From Apis mellifera (lineage: Eukaryota > Arthropoda > Insecta > Hymenoptera > Apidae), in the NCBI RefSeq assembly GCF_003254395.2, contig NC_037649.1, positions 6,667,032 through 6,731,031 of the forward strand: a stretch of DNA of 64,000 nt. Reading direction: 5' to 3'. Under the pieces are notes generated by a model, which was not told where the DNA came from, did no database searches, and was given only the letters and a program-made list of their open reading frames with translations. The stretch's first letter is position 1, and each line of letters opens with the position of its first letter. Shown piece by piece: positions 48,859 through 60,300 of this stretch. Made by a program: the position numbers and the translations under genes.

Positions 48859-48921
48859 CCTTCTTCTTCTTCTTCTTTTTCTTCTTCTCTTTCTTGGTCT
48901 TGGTCTTGGTCTTGGTCTTGG
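48859..48921. repeat. (TTC)n followed by (TCTTGG)5
   Basis: TTC-rich run from about 48859, then five perfect TCTTGG hexamers (48892-48921). The three plus-strand ORFs through here (Ser/Phe/Leu-rich) and the Arg/Pro- or Asp/Gln-rich minus ORFs are translations of the repeat. Confidence 0.85.
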
Positions 48922-51900
48922 TTTCGGTCTTTTTTCGTCCACGTCACGCTGTGCCATTTCGTCGCCGACTTCGCAGCGACGCGAAATGCCTTTCAGACAT
49001 TTCTCGACAAGATCCTCGGAATCGATGATAACGCGATATAGAATCAGAGCGGAGTTGGTCCTTGGAAATGTCGCGGTTCTCAACATTGTCCCTCCGGAGA
49101 CTTTGGCCGAGGGTGTTGGAAAGTCGTTGAAATCTCGTAATTCCGGTGGAACACTCCGACTGGTTAGCCGGAGAACCGGCTAATTTTCATATTATATCCG
49201 AGAGAGATTTTATGAGCGGTATTCCAGTAGGGATTTCCAATTGGAGAAATTTCGGTAATTCTGAAAAGGAGTTAGTTATTATTATAAGTACCCGCTCGAA
49301 GTTTAATGCGTGAAGTTTACAATTGTGCCACTTAATTGCCTCTTCCTTCTATTTCGTTCTATTTTTGTTCGACTCGACGATAATTGATTATTTATTTATT
49401 TATTTTTTGAATTATTAAAAACTAAATCTATATTATTCGTTAATAGAATATATTTTTTCGGAAAAAGTGAATCGCGTTAAAAATATCATTGTATAATTTC
49501 GTAAGTAATCTGTCTTTATCCCTCCATTAGCAAACGCACTATTATTATTGTGAGCATTATTCAAACGAACGATAGAGGAGATAATGCGGAATCAGGTTAC
49601 GTGGAGGAGTAGTTGGCTTCTAGACCAACTAGGTTTTAATTGGTGTCTGCCACGAAGTACGGGATCGCATTCAAGTATAAATTACAGAGGGAGATTAAAT
49701 TCTGAATGCGGGGAGTAACGGTAGGGGGTGAAATTTTCGCGTCATCGTCGCGAGTGGAGTGATGATCTGTACCTGAAACGGTGGTACAGAAACGTGAAAA
49801 AGCAAAACTGTTTTGTCGTCCCGATTTTCGATACGAGCTGCGCATATATCACTCTCCCTCTGTATCGTTTCTTGTTTCGTTCAGTCCCCCTCCCCTCCTC
49901 GTTCGACTTCTCTTCTCGTGCTTTTTCTTCATCGATAATCGGTCTTCGACGTTTGACGCGATGGATATTATTCACGAAGAAAGTTTATTCACGGTGCAAG
50001 TTTGTGAATGCAACTTTTCCGGTTGACAAATTTATGGCGTTGCGCAATTTCCAAAGGGGGTAATAGAGGGGGGGGGGGTCGTTGGAAAATAATTGAGACG
50101 AAGTTTCGCGCCAGAAATATATATATATTTCAACGTGTATAAATCGATATCTCTGTCCTGGTTGTATATATACATTAATTTCCCCCCAAATTTTTCCCCA
50201 ATCGCTATAGTCATTGTTATCGGGAAAACTTTTCATCGTGACTGTTTTATTTTTATTTTTCTATTTTTTTTTTTTTTATTTTTCCACTAACTGCGCAACC
50301 CGTGTGTATTTACCTCGTTGTTAAAGCTGGGAAAAACAATGTTGTTAAAAGGGTCCAATGGGAATTGAAAAAGTGCAATTTTGTATAGTTGGGTGAATGA
50401 AACGTGATTATGTTCGTGGTTTGCGTTACACGGTTATTGACGAGAGAAACAAAAATATCGACGAATGTTTTCGCGGATCGATCCGCCGCCACGTTGCGGC
50501 ATCTAGGTTATATTTGTACGATTGTGAACAGGTTTTTTAAGCTGTGTATCAGCTCCCCCTCTTCCCCTCTCTCTCTCTCTCTCTATTTCATGGTCTATGG
50601 GATATGCCACGCGTGTACAAAAATACGTAACGCGTCAACGGCTCGTTCCAAACTTGTCCCTACTTACCACCGCGTGACATCCCCGATTTAGTCATCGACA
50701 AATGGGAGTGAATCGCTATATTTGACCGCCGTGGTTTCCACCGATAGTCATGGAAGATGGAAAGTTGATCTTCTATTTCTCTTTGAAGGAAGCCGTGTTT
50801 ATTTTTTGAAAAAGGGTATCTTGTTTGTTTAGGGAGTTAAATTAGGTAATTGTGTGAACAAGCTAATAGTGTATTGGAGGAATATTTCGAAACGATGGAT
50901 GGAAATTTTGTTTTATTTCTAAGCTTTCAAGCTATTTAAATCTCGTTGCGGTTTGAGAATCTATTTGAGAAATATTCTTTGCTACGTATCTTTAAATATA
51001 TCATCGATTCTTTTTTAATTTTTATATCGTACGTTAAATATAAAAGATTCTGAGAGATTGCAGCCAAAATTCGTGTGATACTTTTTATCTTTCTATTCAT
51101 ATTTATTTATTTATTTATTTATTTATGGCAATGTATAAATGTTTGTAAAAGTTGAAAGTATCCGAATTTTACGTGAAAAATTCAAGAACATTCACGAATC
51201 TTTCGCTAAACATTTGGTCTTCTTCGAGAGGAAAACTTGAAAGTTTCTAAGAAAGGAAACATTTGGAAAATTCTAATCTTTTCTCGAGTCTCGGTTAAGA
51301 ATTGTTTGAGAATTTAGGAATCTTCGAACAATGCGGAGAAAGAAAATATCGAAAGAAAAATTCGATCGTTTGAAAGAAAAACAAGAAGAAGAAGAAGAAG
51401 AAGAAAAAGAATATTCCGAAATTCTTTTCCAAATGTTTTGCAAATTTGAAAATCTTGGAAAATATCGGCGGAGAAAAGAGAAAATTCGCGAACTGTTGGG
51501 AAAAAAAAGTATATATGGATCGTGGAAAGTGTACCCAAAGGTTAAATTTAAATCGTACGTGTTTAGAAAAGGAAGGATGAAGTTTAGACGGTAAGCACCA
51601 TCCCCTGTGGACGGATCGCGACCATCGACAAGAGTTTCTATTTTTCCACGAGAAAGGGAGCTCACGTTTCTCCCTCACGTAATCCGATTCCGTGCTTGTC
51701 GCACGTATTAACGCCACCACCCCCGCGAAAGTGATTCGTCGTGGCAGCTGAAACGGTGCTCTCTAAAAACGTCAAAGCCTGAGAGACACCCGTAGTCACG
51801 CCATTCAGGCCACCACGTAATGGAGAAACTCGGTTTCCCGTGGAACATCCATTTTGGAACAACGTTACCTCGCGAGCTACGTTGTTTTAATTAAACCTAA

Positions 51901-52365
51901 GTACACGAGAAGCGTTTCCTCTCTCTCTCTCCTCCCCTTCCTCTCTTCTTTTTTTTCTTTTCTTCCTCCTCGTCTCCTCCTTTCTCTTCCCCCTTCTCTT
52001 TCTCTCCTCTCTTCCTTTCCCCTGCTGCTACCGTTGCTGCTCCTCCTCTGTCGGCTCTTCTTTAAATTGACTGTTCTTTCCATTCAAATTGAAACAACGT
52101 AATCCCGGAGTTACCGGTATTATAATAGGCAGATCGCGTTTCCAGCGAGTGGGAGAGGGAGTGCAAACGTGGGATAACTCCTCTACCTCCTCTCCCTCCC
52201 CCCTCCCCTCCAGTTTCGTCGGATATACCCTGCTGTGCTATGAATGGTACGACGCTAACTTACGAATTTTAAATAACTTCGGTAGACTATTTAAACTTCT
52301 GTAGAATGGAGCCATTTAATTTTATGCGTTAATTCAAGAACTAATTACTGCGCTAGACGTACTTT
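48922..52365. other. Non-coding sequence
   Basis: Includes G-run 50068-50078, (ATTT)n about 51098-51125, (AAG)n 51383-51404 and strongly CT-rich sequence 51919-52080. A possible small hairpin AGTTGG/CCAACT lies near 49611. No gene supported. Confidence 0.45.
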
Positions 52366-52540
52366 GAAGAGAGGAGAGAGAGAGAGAGAGGAGAGAGAAG
52401 GGGGGAGAAGAAAAAAAGGACAAGAACGGAAGAGAGAGAAGGAGGAAAGAATACCGAAATGAAAGCAAAGTTTGAATCGTGCCTGTAATTCTATAAGTAA
52501 AATCCTTCCTCTCTCTCTCTCTCTCTCTTTCCCCTTCCCC
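52366..52540. repeat. GA-rich tract and CT-rich tract in inverted arrangement
   Basis: A (GA)n-rich stretch from 52366 to about 52444 is followed by a (CT)n-rich stretch 52505-52530 on the same strand, so the two could pair into a long imperfect hairpin. Polypurine tracts like this can also form triplex DNA. Most likely two independent microsatellites. Confidence 0.5.
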
Positions 52541-54235
52541 ACATCTCGATTCGGTTTCGCGAGATTTAACCCGATGAAAAACTCGTAACTTTAAACCTTG
52601 CAACCTGTGCACGAGCGTCGCGATTTATTATCAATTTTATTAAATTTCTCGTTTTTTTTTTTTTAAACGCGTTACATTTAATTTAACCGTGCACTCGCGT
52701 GTGCACCGGTTATTATGCAAATGGACGGAGCCGAATGACCGTAATTTTCGTGACATGGTTCGAAAGGACGTGACGTCACAAAGAATCTTGGGGGAAGCGG
52801 GCGCTTTAATGTCGAATTTCGATGCAGAGTGGTTTAACTGCTTCTTGTGTGACAGGGTGTGCTCTCTCTCTCTCTCTCTCTCTCGTCTTTCGCGCAATTT
52901 ACATGCATTCTGCGTGCCCGTTCGATAGATACGCTCGATAGACATCTCGTGTGTTTCGGAGCCTCGGTCGATTAACTTCGAAATTGCGGGAAAGTAGAGT
53001 AGATATGGAGGAAGAGGGAAGAGAGGAAGAGGGGAGAAAAGGAAAGGAAAAGGTGGTTGAATTATGCAAAGAATGCGCAATAGGAAATGAAGATGACGAT
53101 GACAATGACGAACAGGGTTGAACAGGTACTCGAGTCGCCATTATAAAACTATTGAAGGTGTAGTGCACACGAGTGGCCCGCTTAAATGCTCTTTCCTTTA
53201 TTCATGGAAATGGAGACAGGCTTTCATGGATCCTTCACACTGTTTGGCGATCTCCATTTAAACGATCCGTATTTAAACGTTGGTGTTGTTGCCCTCCTTT
53301 ACATCCCTGTTTCCCGCTTGTTCTCTTTGATAACTGTTACGGGCACGTTAGTACCATGTAACAAACTCTTCTAGCCTGCTTTAACCGCGTACCTTAATTA
53401 CGCATTCAGGACTGGCATCGTTCGGTGTAATTATAAACTTCGACATGGAGGCAACTCCCGGTGAACGGGAGAGCGCGCTACCTTTACCTCGAACTGCCTT
53501 TTGCCTCTGTGTGTCGTCAGGATCGAATCGAACGAAGCGCTTGATTACTTTCCAACCTTCGCTATCCTCTCCCGGGATAATATTTCGTGCATTATATAGG
53601 GCCAGTGGTGGTGGTGATGATGGTGGCGGTGGTGGAACGTCAATATTAACGTCAAAAAAAAGGAACGTAAAAAATATAGGAAATATATATATATATATTC
53701 TTAATTAGAATATCCATCAATTTCCGATATTATTCCTCTCAAATTTTAAAATTAAATCTTTCGATTATCATCTTCGATTACCCGCAGTAAATTAAAGTTA
53801 TTAACCCAACTTTGGTAAATAGAGAATCAAGACTCTCCCCCTCCGCGACCGACTTTAACTACGTTTCACGATTAATTTTACGACGAGAATTTCGTTAGAT
53901 TCGTTTAAATTCGTTTAAACCGATCCCTGTCACAGGGATGGAGTACAATTTTCTCGTTTAATTAACCGTTCGCACTCGCGGTTGAAACCGCGGAACTCTC
54001 TCTCTCTCTTTCTCTTTCCCTCTCTTTCTCACCACCGTCGCTTTAAGCCGTCCGTTGTCAGCTCCATAGCGGATTTATCGCTTGATTTGAAATGCACCCG
54101 CCGCCTAATGTCCATTCATATCTCATCCGCGGTAACAGAGAATATCTGAACCGACAGAAGGTCTCGACGGAGCGCGTTAGATCGGATGAACGGCTGCTAA
54201 GGGGTTGAATTTGTTCCACGTGTACATATATATAA
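52541..54235. other. Non-coding sequence, with a third CRE site
   Basis: Contains TGACGTCA at 52771-52778, (CT)n at 52862-52884, a GGTGGT-rich patch about 53600-53638 and a TA run about 53684-53699. No convincing ORF. Confidence 0.45.
52771..52778. promoter_or_regulatory. Third perfect CRE palindrome TGACGTCA
   Basis: Isolated copy, about 6.4 kb from the pair at 46251/46323. Could be chance. Confidence 0.3.
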
Positions 54236-54258
54236 AGAGAGAGAGAGAGAGAGAGAGA
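54236..54258. repeat. (AG)n microsatellite
   Basis: About eleven AG units preceded by a TATATA word. Confidence 0.9.
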
Positions 54259-56627
54259 CGCACGCTTCCGTGTACCACTTGGCTATGGAAAATGGTCACT
54301 TGGCCAAGACGGAGAGAATTCGAGACGCATGCTCGGTCTTGCGTCGGCATACATAGCTTTCTATCAAGTGGAGAAATGGCTTGTTGATTACTCGTGAATG
54401 GCTCTTGTTGGGGAAAGAGTTTTGCATTCAAATTGCTTACGAAGAAAGGGAGCTACCACGATAGATATGCACGATTTCTCAATGACCTGTGAATAGCTTT
54501 TGTCTCGATTGCGTTTAGAAATTGAAATTGCTTCTCCGTTTTTGATTTTTTCTTAAATTTTATTTTTACTATTTTTTTCCCTTTTTTTTTAGTATTGTGT
54601 TTTCAAACGTTAGCTATATATATTTATAAAGAACAATCATTTTTGCGTTGAATTTATAAACGTGCAAGAGAACTTTTTATTCGTTCATTCATTCTTAATA
54701 CACTAGAAATAGGATCTTTAATTATGAAGAGAATTATGAAGAGACGCGATATCGATACGAAATACCAAGAATAGATATACGTATATTATTAACAATTTTA
54801 TGTTGTTAATTTTTGATTCATTCGTCGATCAAATAATCTTGCGAGAAAGAGAAAAAGAAAGAAGCGTGTTTATAACACAGCTTAACATACATACATATTT
54901 CTTCCGGTTTAAAGAAGATATGTCGAGCGTCGTTAACTCGGCTCACGCGTCTTAACCTCTCGAGTGAATACAATTAGCGTAATCCGAGGGGATTATTTCT
55001 TTCAAGGCCTCGCCCTTTTACGAGGGACCGGATCCCAAGCGTTGTTTACGTAACGATTATTTCAGTTGCCGTGGGTGGAGAGAGAGAGGTTTGCTGCTGG
55101 AGTCCGGCTCAGAACTTTGTTACATTGAATTAGACAGCAATGTTCAGATTCGCGATTAGTGCGGATGGCAGTGGTAACTGTACAAGCGAAACTTTCCAAA
55201 CTCTGAATCTCTGCGCGCACCGGTATTATTTCGCAAATTCCAGACCAGAGCCCAGACGAACACTTGCCCACTTTCGATGGCTTAGAAACGAATTAAGATT
55301 TTTTTCCAAATTAAGTTACGAAACGTCAGAAAGTTGGGCGCGAATGAATATGAAATCGTCCGATTCCCGCGAACCAATTTCTCTTCTCGGAGGAGAGAAT
55401 CTGTTTCTGATAATAACTTTGGATCGGAGATATATTTGGATTCGAAAACTTTTGCTTCCGTTTGACCGCGCTTGATTTATTCTGTTGCGTTTCCACTTTG
55501 TTGTTTTCTTCGTTACAGATTGATTAGATTATTTCTTCTTCGAAAAATTATACATTGAATAGAGAGGAGAATGGAACAAGTTTGATTCTGAAACAATATA
55601 AAAAGTGTGAAATTTTATAAAACTATATCGAAAAGATGGACGAAAAAAAATTTTGAAGAGGAAACTTGTGTTTCTTAATTGCGAGAAGGAAAGCGGTGAG
55701 GGAATTGAGTTAAGCGGCTAAATTAAGCTTAAAAAGTTAAATTAACGGGACACTCGTTATCGGTGGAACGAGAGGAGGGAAAACAATATTTTCTGCCGCG
55801 AAAAGGGGAAGCTATTAATCGCATCTGAGACGATTACTTGTACTCCGTCGAATCGGTCTGAAAGTCGGACTTCAAAAAGTGGAGAAACTTTTGTGAAAAT
55901 TGAGAAAAGCTTTTAACGCAAATACGCAGGAAATGGGGAAAAAGAATGTTTCAAAGAAAAAGGCTTCCAGACGTTTACTTTGGATGATAAGTTAAAAACT
56001 GAGCTACGCTTCGGGACAGACTTGAATAGAAATCCAGATTTTAAACTGTTCCATCGTGGAAAAGTAACATCTGCACTTGATTTTCCCCGCTCTCTCTCTC
56101 TCTCCCTCTCCCTCTTTCTCTTCCCCCCGCGTATTATAAAAACATGACGAAAATTATCATTAAATCGTATCCTGAATCGTAATAAAAAGATGATGCATTC
56201 TCCGCGGTTAAGAAATCTTATTTAATTAATTATTTTAATCGGAGAAGAAGATTCGATAATATTCATCCCCGTTCCTCCTGTATTCTATTTCTATTCGAAA
56301 ACAAATTAAATTCCATTTCTACGTTTATTAGCATTAAGAGAGCAATCGGAGCGAAATTGATTCGTCCGGATTAACTTTTAATTGCTCGATTACTGGAGGA
56401 TCCCAGGGTTAAAGAATAGCCCGATTAACCGGGTTAATGAAACTACAAGGGGGAAGCAGTATTACAACTGGAATAAACATCGATCGAGTTTGACGCCGAC
56501 AAATTCCATCGCGCGTGTCACGCAATTAATTTAACGAAATGAAAACACCGTGAGATTGCATCGTTCTCTATATTCTCCGCGCTATTAATTAACCAACCTA
56601 CGAACAATTTGACCGGATAATCAAGCG
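54259..56627. other. Non-coding sequence, no gene supported
   Basis: The 111-codon ORF at 55140-55475 (plus) has a more balanced composition than most here but shows no domain, signal peptide or good splice sites. A CT-rich patch lies at 56092-56126. Confidence 0.45.
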
Positions 56628-56643
56628 GACCGATCGATCGGTC
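56628..56643. other. 16-bp perfect palindrome GACCGATCGATCGGTC
   Basis: Self-complementary over all 16 bases, so it could be a dimer binding site or a cruciform seed. It is followed by an ACC-rich patch (56651-56677). Its meaning is unknown. Confidence 0.5.
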
Positions 56644-57307
56644 GTTGATGACCACCACCAACCACCACCACCACTCCGCCGTCTCCTCGCGTTGGATCCG
56701 AGTCAGAAGTTAGAGCTCATCACTATCATACCGATGTAATACCGGTAATTACAGATCCTTAATTGGATCCGAGTTCACGGAGGAGAAATACTACGTTATT
56801 ATCGCCATCGTTTGCTCCACCCCGCAATGCCTATGCACGCCGTTTGTTATCCGGTTACAAGCAACAAGCCGCACATTCGGGACCCCTCGGAGTAATCATA
56901 CTAACATGAGATGCAGAGAGAGAGAGAGAGAGAGAGAGGGGCAAAGAGGAAAGGGAGAAAGAGAAAGAGAGAGAGAGAGAGTCTGCCCGCTAACTAAACT
57001 CTAAACTCTAAAGTCTGCCGCAAGTTGTCTCGACGTGGTGTCAGGCCAAGGTGCAGAAGGTATTTCCTCGGTAAGTACGTATCTAAGGACCCCGGTATAC
57101 CTGTCAATTGCGAGCCGTGTAGCTTAAAGCCCGAAATACCTTTGGATCCCGGGAGGTTAACCGCGATGCTAAGATAGCATTCAACGGAAACTCGGGACCT
57201 CTTATTTTAATTACCTTCGCGTCCTTGCGCGTTACAATCCAACCCCTCGCGTCAACCGACGAAAACAGAGTTAGAGTAGCGGGTTTGTAATATGTGCTCC
57301 CTTCCGT
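56644..57307. other. Non-coding sequence with GA runs and a strong donor-like site
   Basis: (AG)n at 56915-56938 and GA-rich sequence to 56981, then GTAAGTACGT at 57071 preceded by ATTTCCTCG. This could be the end of a 5' untranslated exon starting near the GA-rich promoter-like tract, but no transcript start or partner exon can be shown. Confidence 0.3.
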
Positions 57308-57359
57308 CCTTCCTTCCTTCCTTCCTTCCTTCCTTCCTTCCTTCCTTCCTTCCTTCCTT
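57308..57359. repeat. (CTTC)13 microsatellite
   Basis: Thirteen nearly perfect tetranucleotide units followed by two decayed CTTG units. The plus-strand ORF through it is a translation of the repeat. Confidence 0.95.
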
Positions 57360-60300
57360 GCTTGCTTCCTTGGATTAATGCAGTTTCCCCGTTTATCCGT
57401 CGCCGCGATACGCGTTTCGCATCGTTTGTTTCCCTTATGCGTATTCGGGAGAAAATTGACGTCTTGTGTACTATTGATAACGGTCCATCTCGAGGGGCAG
57501 GGATGATCTTTACGAAATATATATGTGTATATTAATTTTGTTCGTTCGAAAGAGTCGGTTCACTTCGAAGTCCAAGTCTTGGTGATCTCGATGGATATCC
57601 AGTGGAAAATTTTCCAATCTCGGGGAGAATTATCGTGTTTTTATTTCCGATTAATTCGGAATAATAATATTTGGATCGGAAGATAATATCTTAGACGGAA
57701 ATGAATAATGGTAGAGAGATTTATCGACGTCTCTATCATCGGGGAAAGCATTCGTTTTTATCGCTTTTTTCGAGTCAGAGAGGGAACGATGTCAATTTCG
57801 ATGCAGATGAAACCGCAAGAGTGGTGACTTATCGGTTAATCTTAACTATAAGAACTTTGCACGAAGATTAATTTGTGTCGGATAATAATCATTGGATTAA
57901 GAAATCCTCGATTATCAATGAATCGATAATCGTAAAGGTTTATAGTTGGAATAAAACTTCTTCTTAGATATCTCGCTATTATTGAAATTGAAACGACGAA
58001 AATACCGAATAAGCGGTGAAGTTAGGTGACGATCATCTTTAACGAAAGACGATTATCGTCTTCCAGGTTCTTCTCGACCGATCGAAAGTTCAAACTTTCT
58101 GTATTCACACTGGCAGTGATCAAAATTTTCGAGATTATTTAATTTCTGATCATTTTTCGACGATTTCGAAGTTTGGAACATAAATTGAAAAGAACACGTT
58201 ATCATGTTACAGAATGATGTATAATCGATGACGAATCAGGAATGATCCGAATTAAAGGGAAAAAATCATTTTTTTATTCGTATCACGTTCGACGGAAGAA
58301 AGGGTCAGAAACGAAGCTATTCGTAATAACTCGAGACAAATACGGAATTGGTCGCGAACGAAGGGACGTGATATGGTCGGTTCATCGTTTATGCATTCCG
58401 TACCGATGCATAAATTTTTCCAGCTTCGCGAAAGGATCGACTTTTTTCCATGTTTTTTCCCTCCCCTTTGCTCTTTTTCCCCTTATTCGTTCATTTATTT
58501 ATTCTTTTTTTTTTTTGCTTCTATTTTACATCCCCCTTCCCTCCTTTTTTTTCCACGACACGCCACACCGTTAAAAGCTACTCAATATTTGACACGGGTG
58601 AAAATGACTTACATATGATCCAGCGTTTTTTTCTCTCTCTCTCTCTCTCTCTCCCCTCTGAAACTCTGAAACGTGAATCAGAACCATCAGGATCGCGAGC
58701 CAGGAATGGAATTCCAGATTAAAAAACCGTTTGCATACGCGATTAATTGTTTCCCCCCTCGTTTCGACGTGGATTACCAGGTATGTATATACATGTACAT
58801 ACGCTCGATTCTTTTTTAACGTGTGCGCCGCGAAACCGACCACGCAACCGGTGTAATTACGCCTCTCGAAACCTTCTCTTTCTCATCGTCGATTTCTCCA
58901 TTCTATCGTCGTTCCATCGTATCGTCGAAAAGCCTCGGATGAAACTTGAAAGCCTCATTTCCTTACCTCTCGGCTGGAGGACGCCCGCCTCCATTTGTCC
59001 GCAATTCCTCGAGAGGATACACGGCTCGATGATTCGCCGGCAAGAAGAGGAAATCTCAGTTTGGTTAACCACGCACCGTGATTAAGATTACCGATGTATA
59101 CACACCGGCCCCGTGAAATTGTGAATACCATCGTTTAATTTGGATCGATGGATCGCCACCACTTTTGATCTCGATTAACTTTCTTCCGCGCAACGGATCA
59201 AACGAAGACAGAGAGAATCGTGCAATATTTAACACGATGTACTTTTGAACTTTGAACGAATTTTTCACGAATATCGATCCTAAGTTAATAATCCAATGAA
59301 GAAGGTAATAGAAAGTGTGACGAGTGACTAACTATCGTTTTCGAGTAGTCTTTTCGAAAAGAAGAGGAATTATTTACAACGATACTTTGGATAGAAACGT
59401 GTTATTTCGTATATACGCGAATTATTAAGCGGTCGAGGAAACATACAAATCTCGATCGTAATGGGAAAAAATTGGAAAATGGGAAAAATGGGAAGAACAC
59501 TCCTATCCTATCATTTTGTTCGTGGTTGATAAGCGAGAGCACAGATGGAGTAATTTATGGGGAGAAGAGTTCGCTATCGATGCGCGTTCCCGGGCAAAGT
59601 AGTTGAAATTACGTTTCGATTACCGATGAAAAGAGAGGCGCGCTATCGTGGGGAGAAGGGGTACGGTTTACACAATAGACAGTGCAGTATCTTTGTTAGC
59701 CGGTTCTGATTGGACCGTTAGAGTCTCTGCTTATGTTAGTTATGCCGGCGCATTCAACCAACAGTCAGAACTGCTTTGTTGGCATTGGCATATCAGGGTG
59801 TAACGAGCCTCTGTATCGACGTTCTATTCTCCGGCTCACTCTGACCGTGAATCCCCCGTGCTTTCACCAACTACTATTAACCTGCACCTTTGTGTCTGTC
59901 CCGGGCCGGCCTCTACACATCGGCAAAGTTTTCCTGATTCCCGTCCCAAGTTTATGGATAACAGAGTTAACTCGGCATCCGAGAACGTCCGGGAATCGCG
60001 CGGAAGAAGAAGGCTCTCCTCGTTCGAGAACTCGTGCACGCTGATTACCTGGACAATTTCCCCAAAAAAGAAAATTACTTTTAATCATAAACAAGTCAGA
60101 AGTGTATCTTCATTCGAGATAGAATTGTTATCGCTTCATCCACGAAAAAAATAAAATTTCTCGTCCATCCAAAGCAAAAACAAATCTGCTGAAACAATGC
60201 TTGCAACGTTGGACGATCGGCGCGAAGGAATCGAGAAAAATAATTCCATAACTCGAAACGATCGATCGGAGGAAATCTAGGAATCACTCGAAGTCCTTTC

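Noticed and set aside
48550..49183. Three overlapping plus-strand ORFs and several minus-strand ORFs
   Set aside because: Driven by (TTC)n and (TCTTGG)n; the residues are repeat translations in every frame.
55140..55475. 111-codon ORF with balanced composition
   Set aside because: No recognisable motif, signal peptide, membrane segment or convincing splice edges. It may deserve a homology search, but it is not supported from sequence alone.
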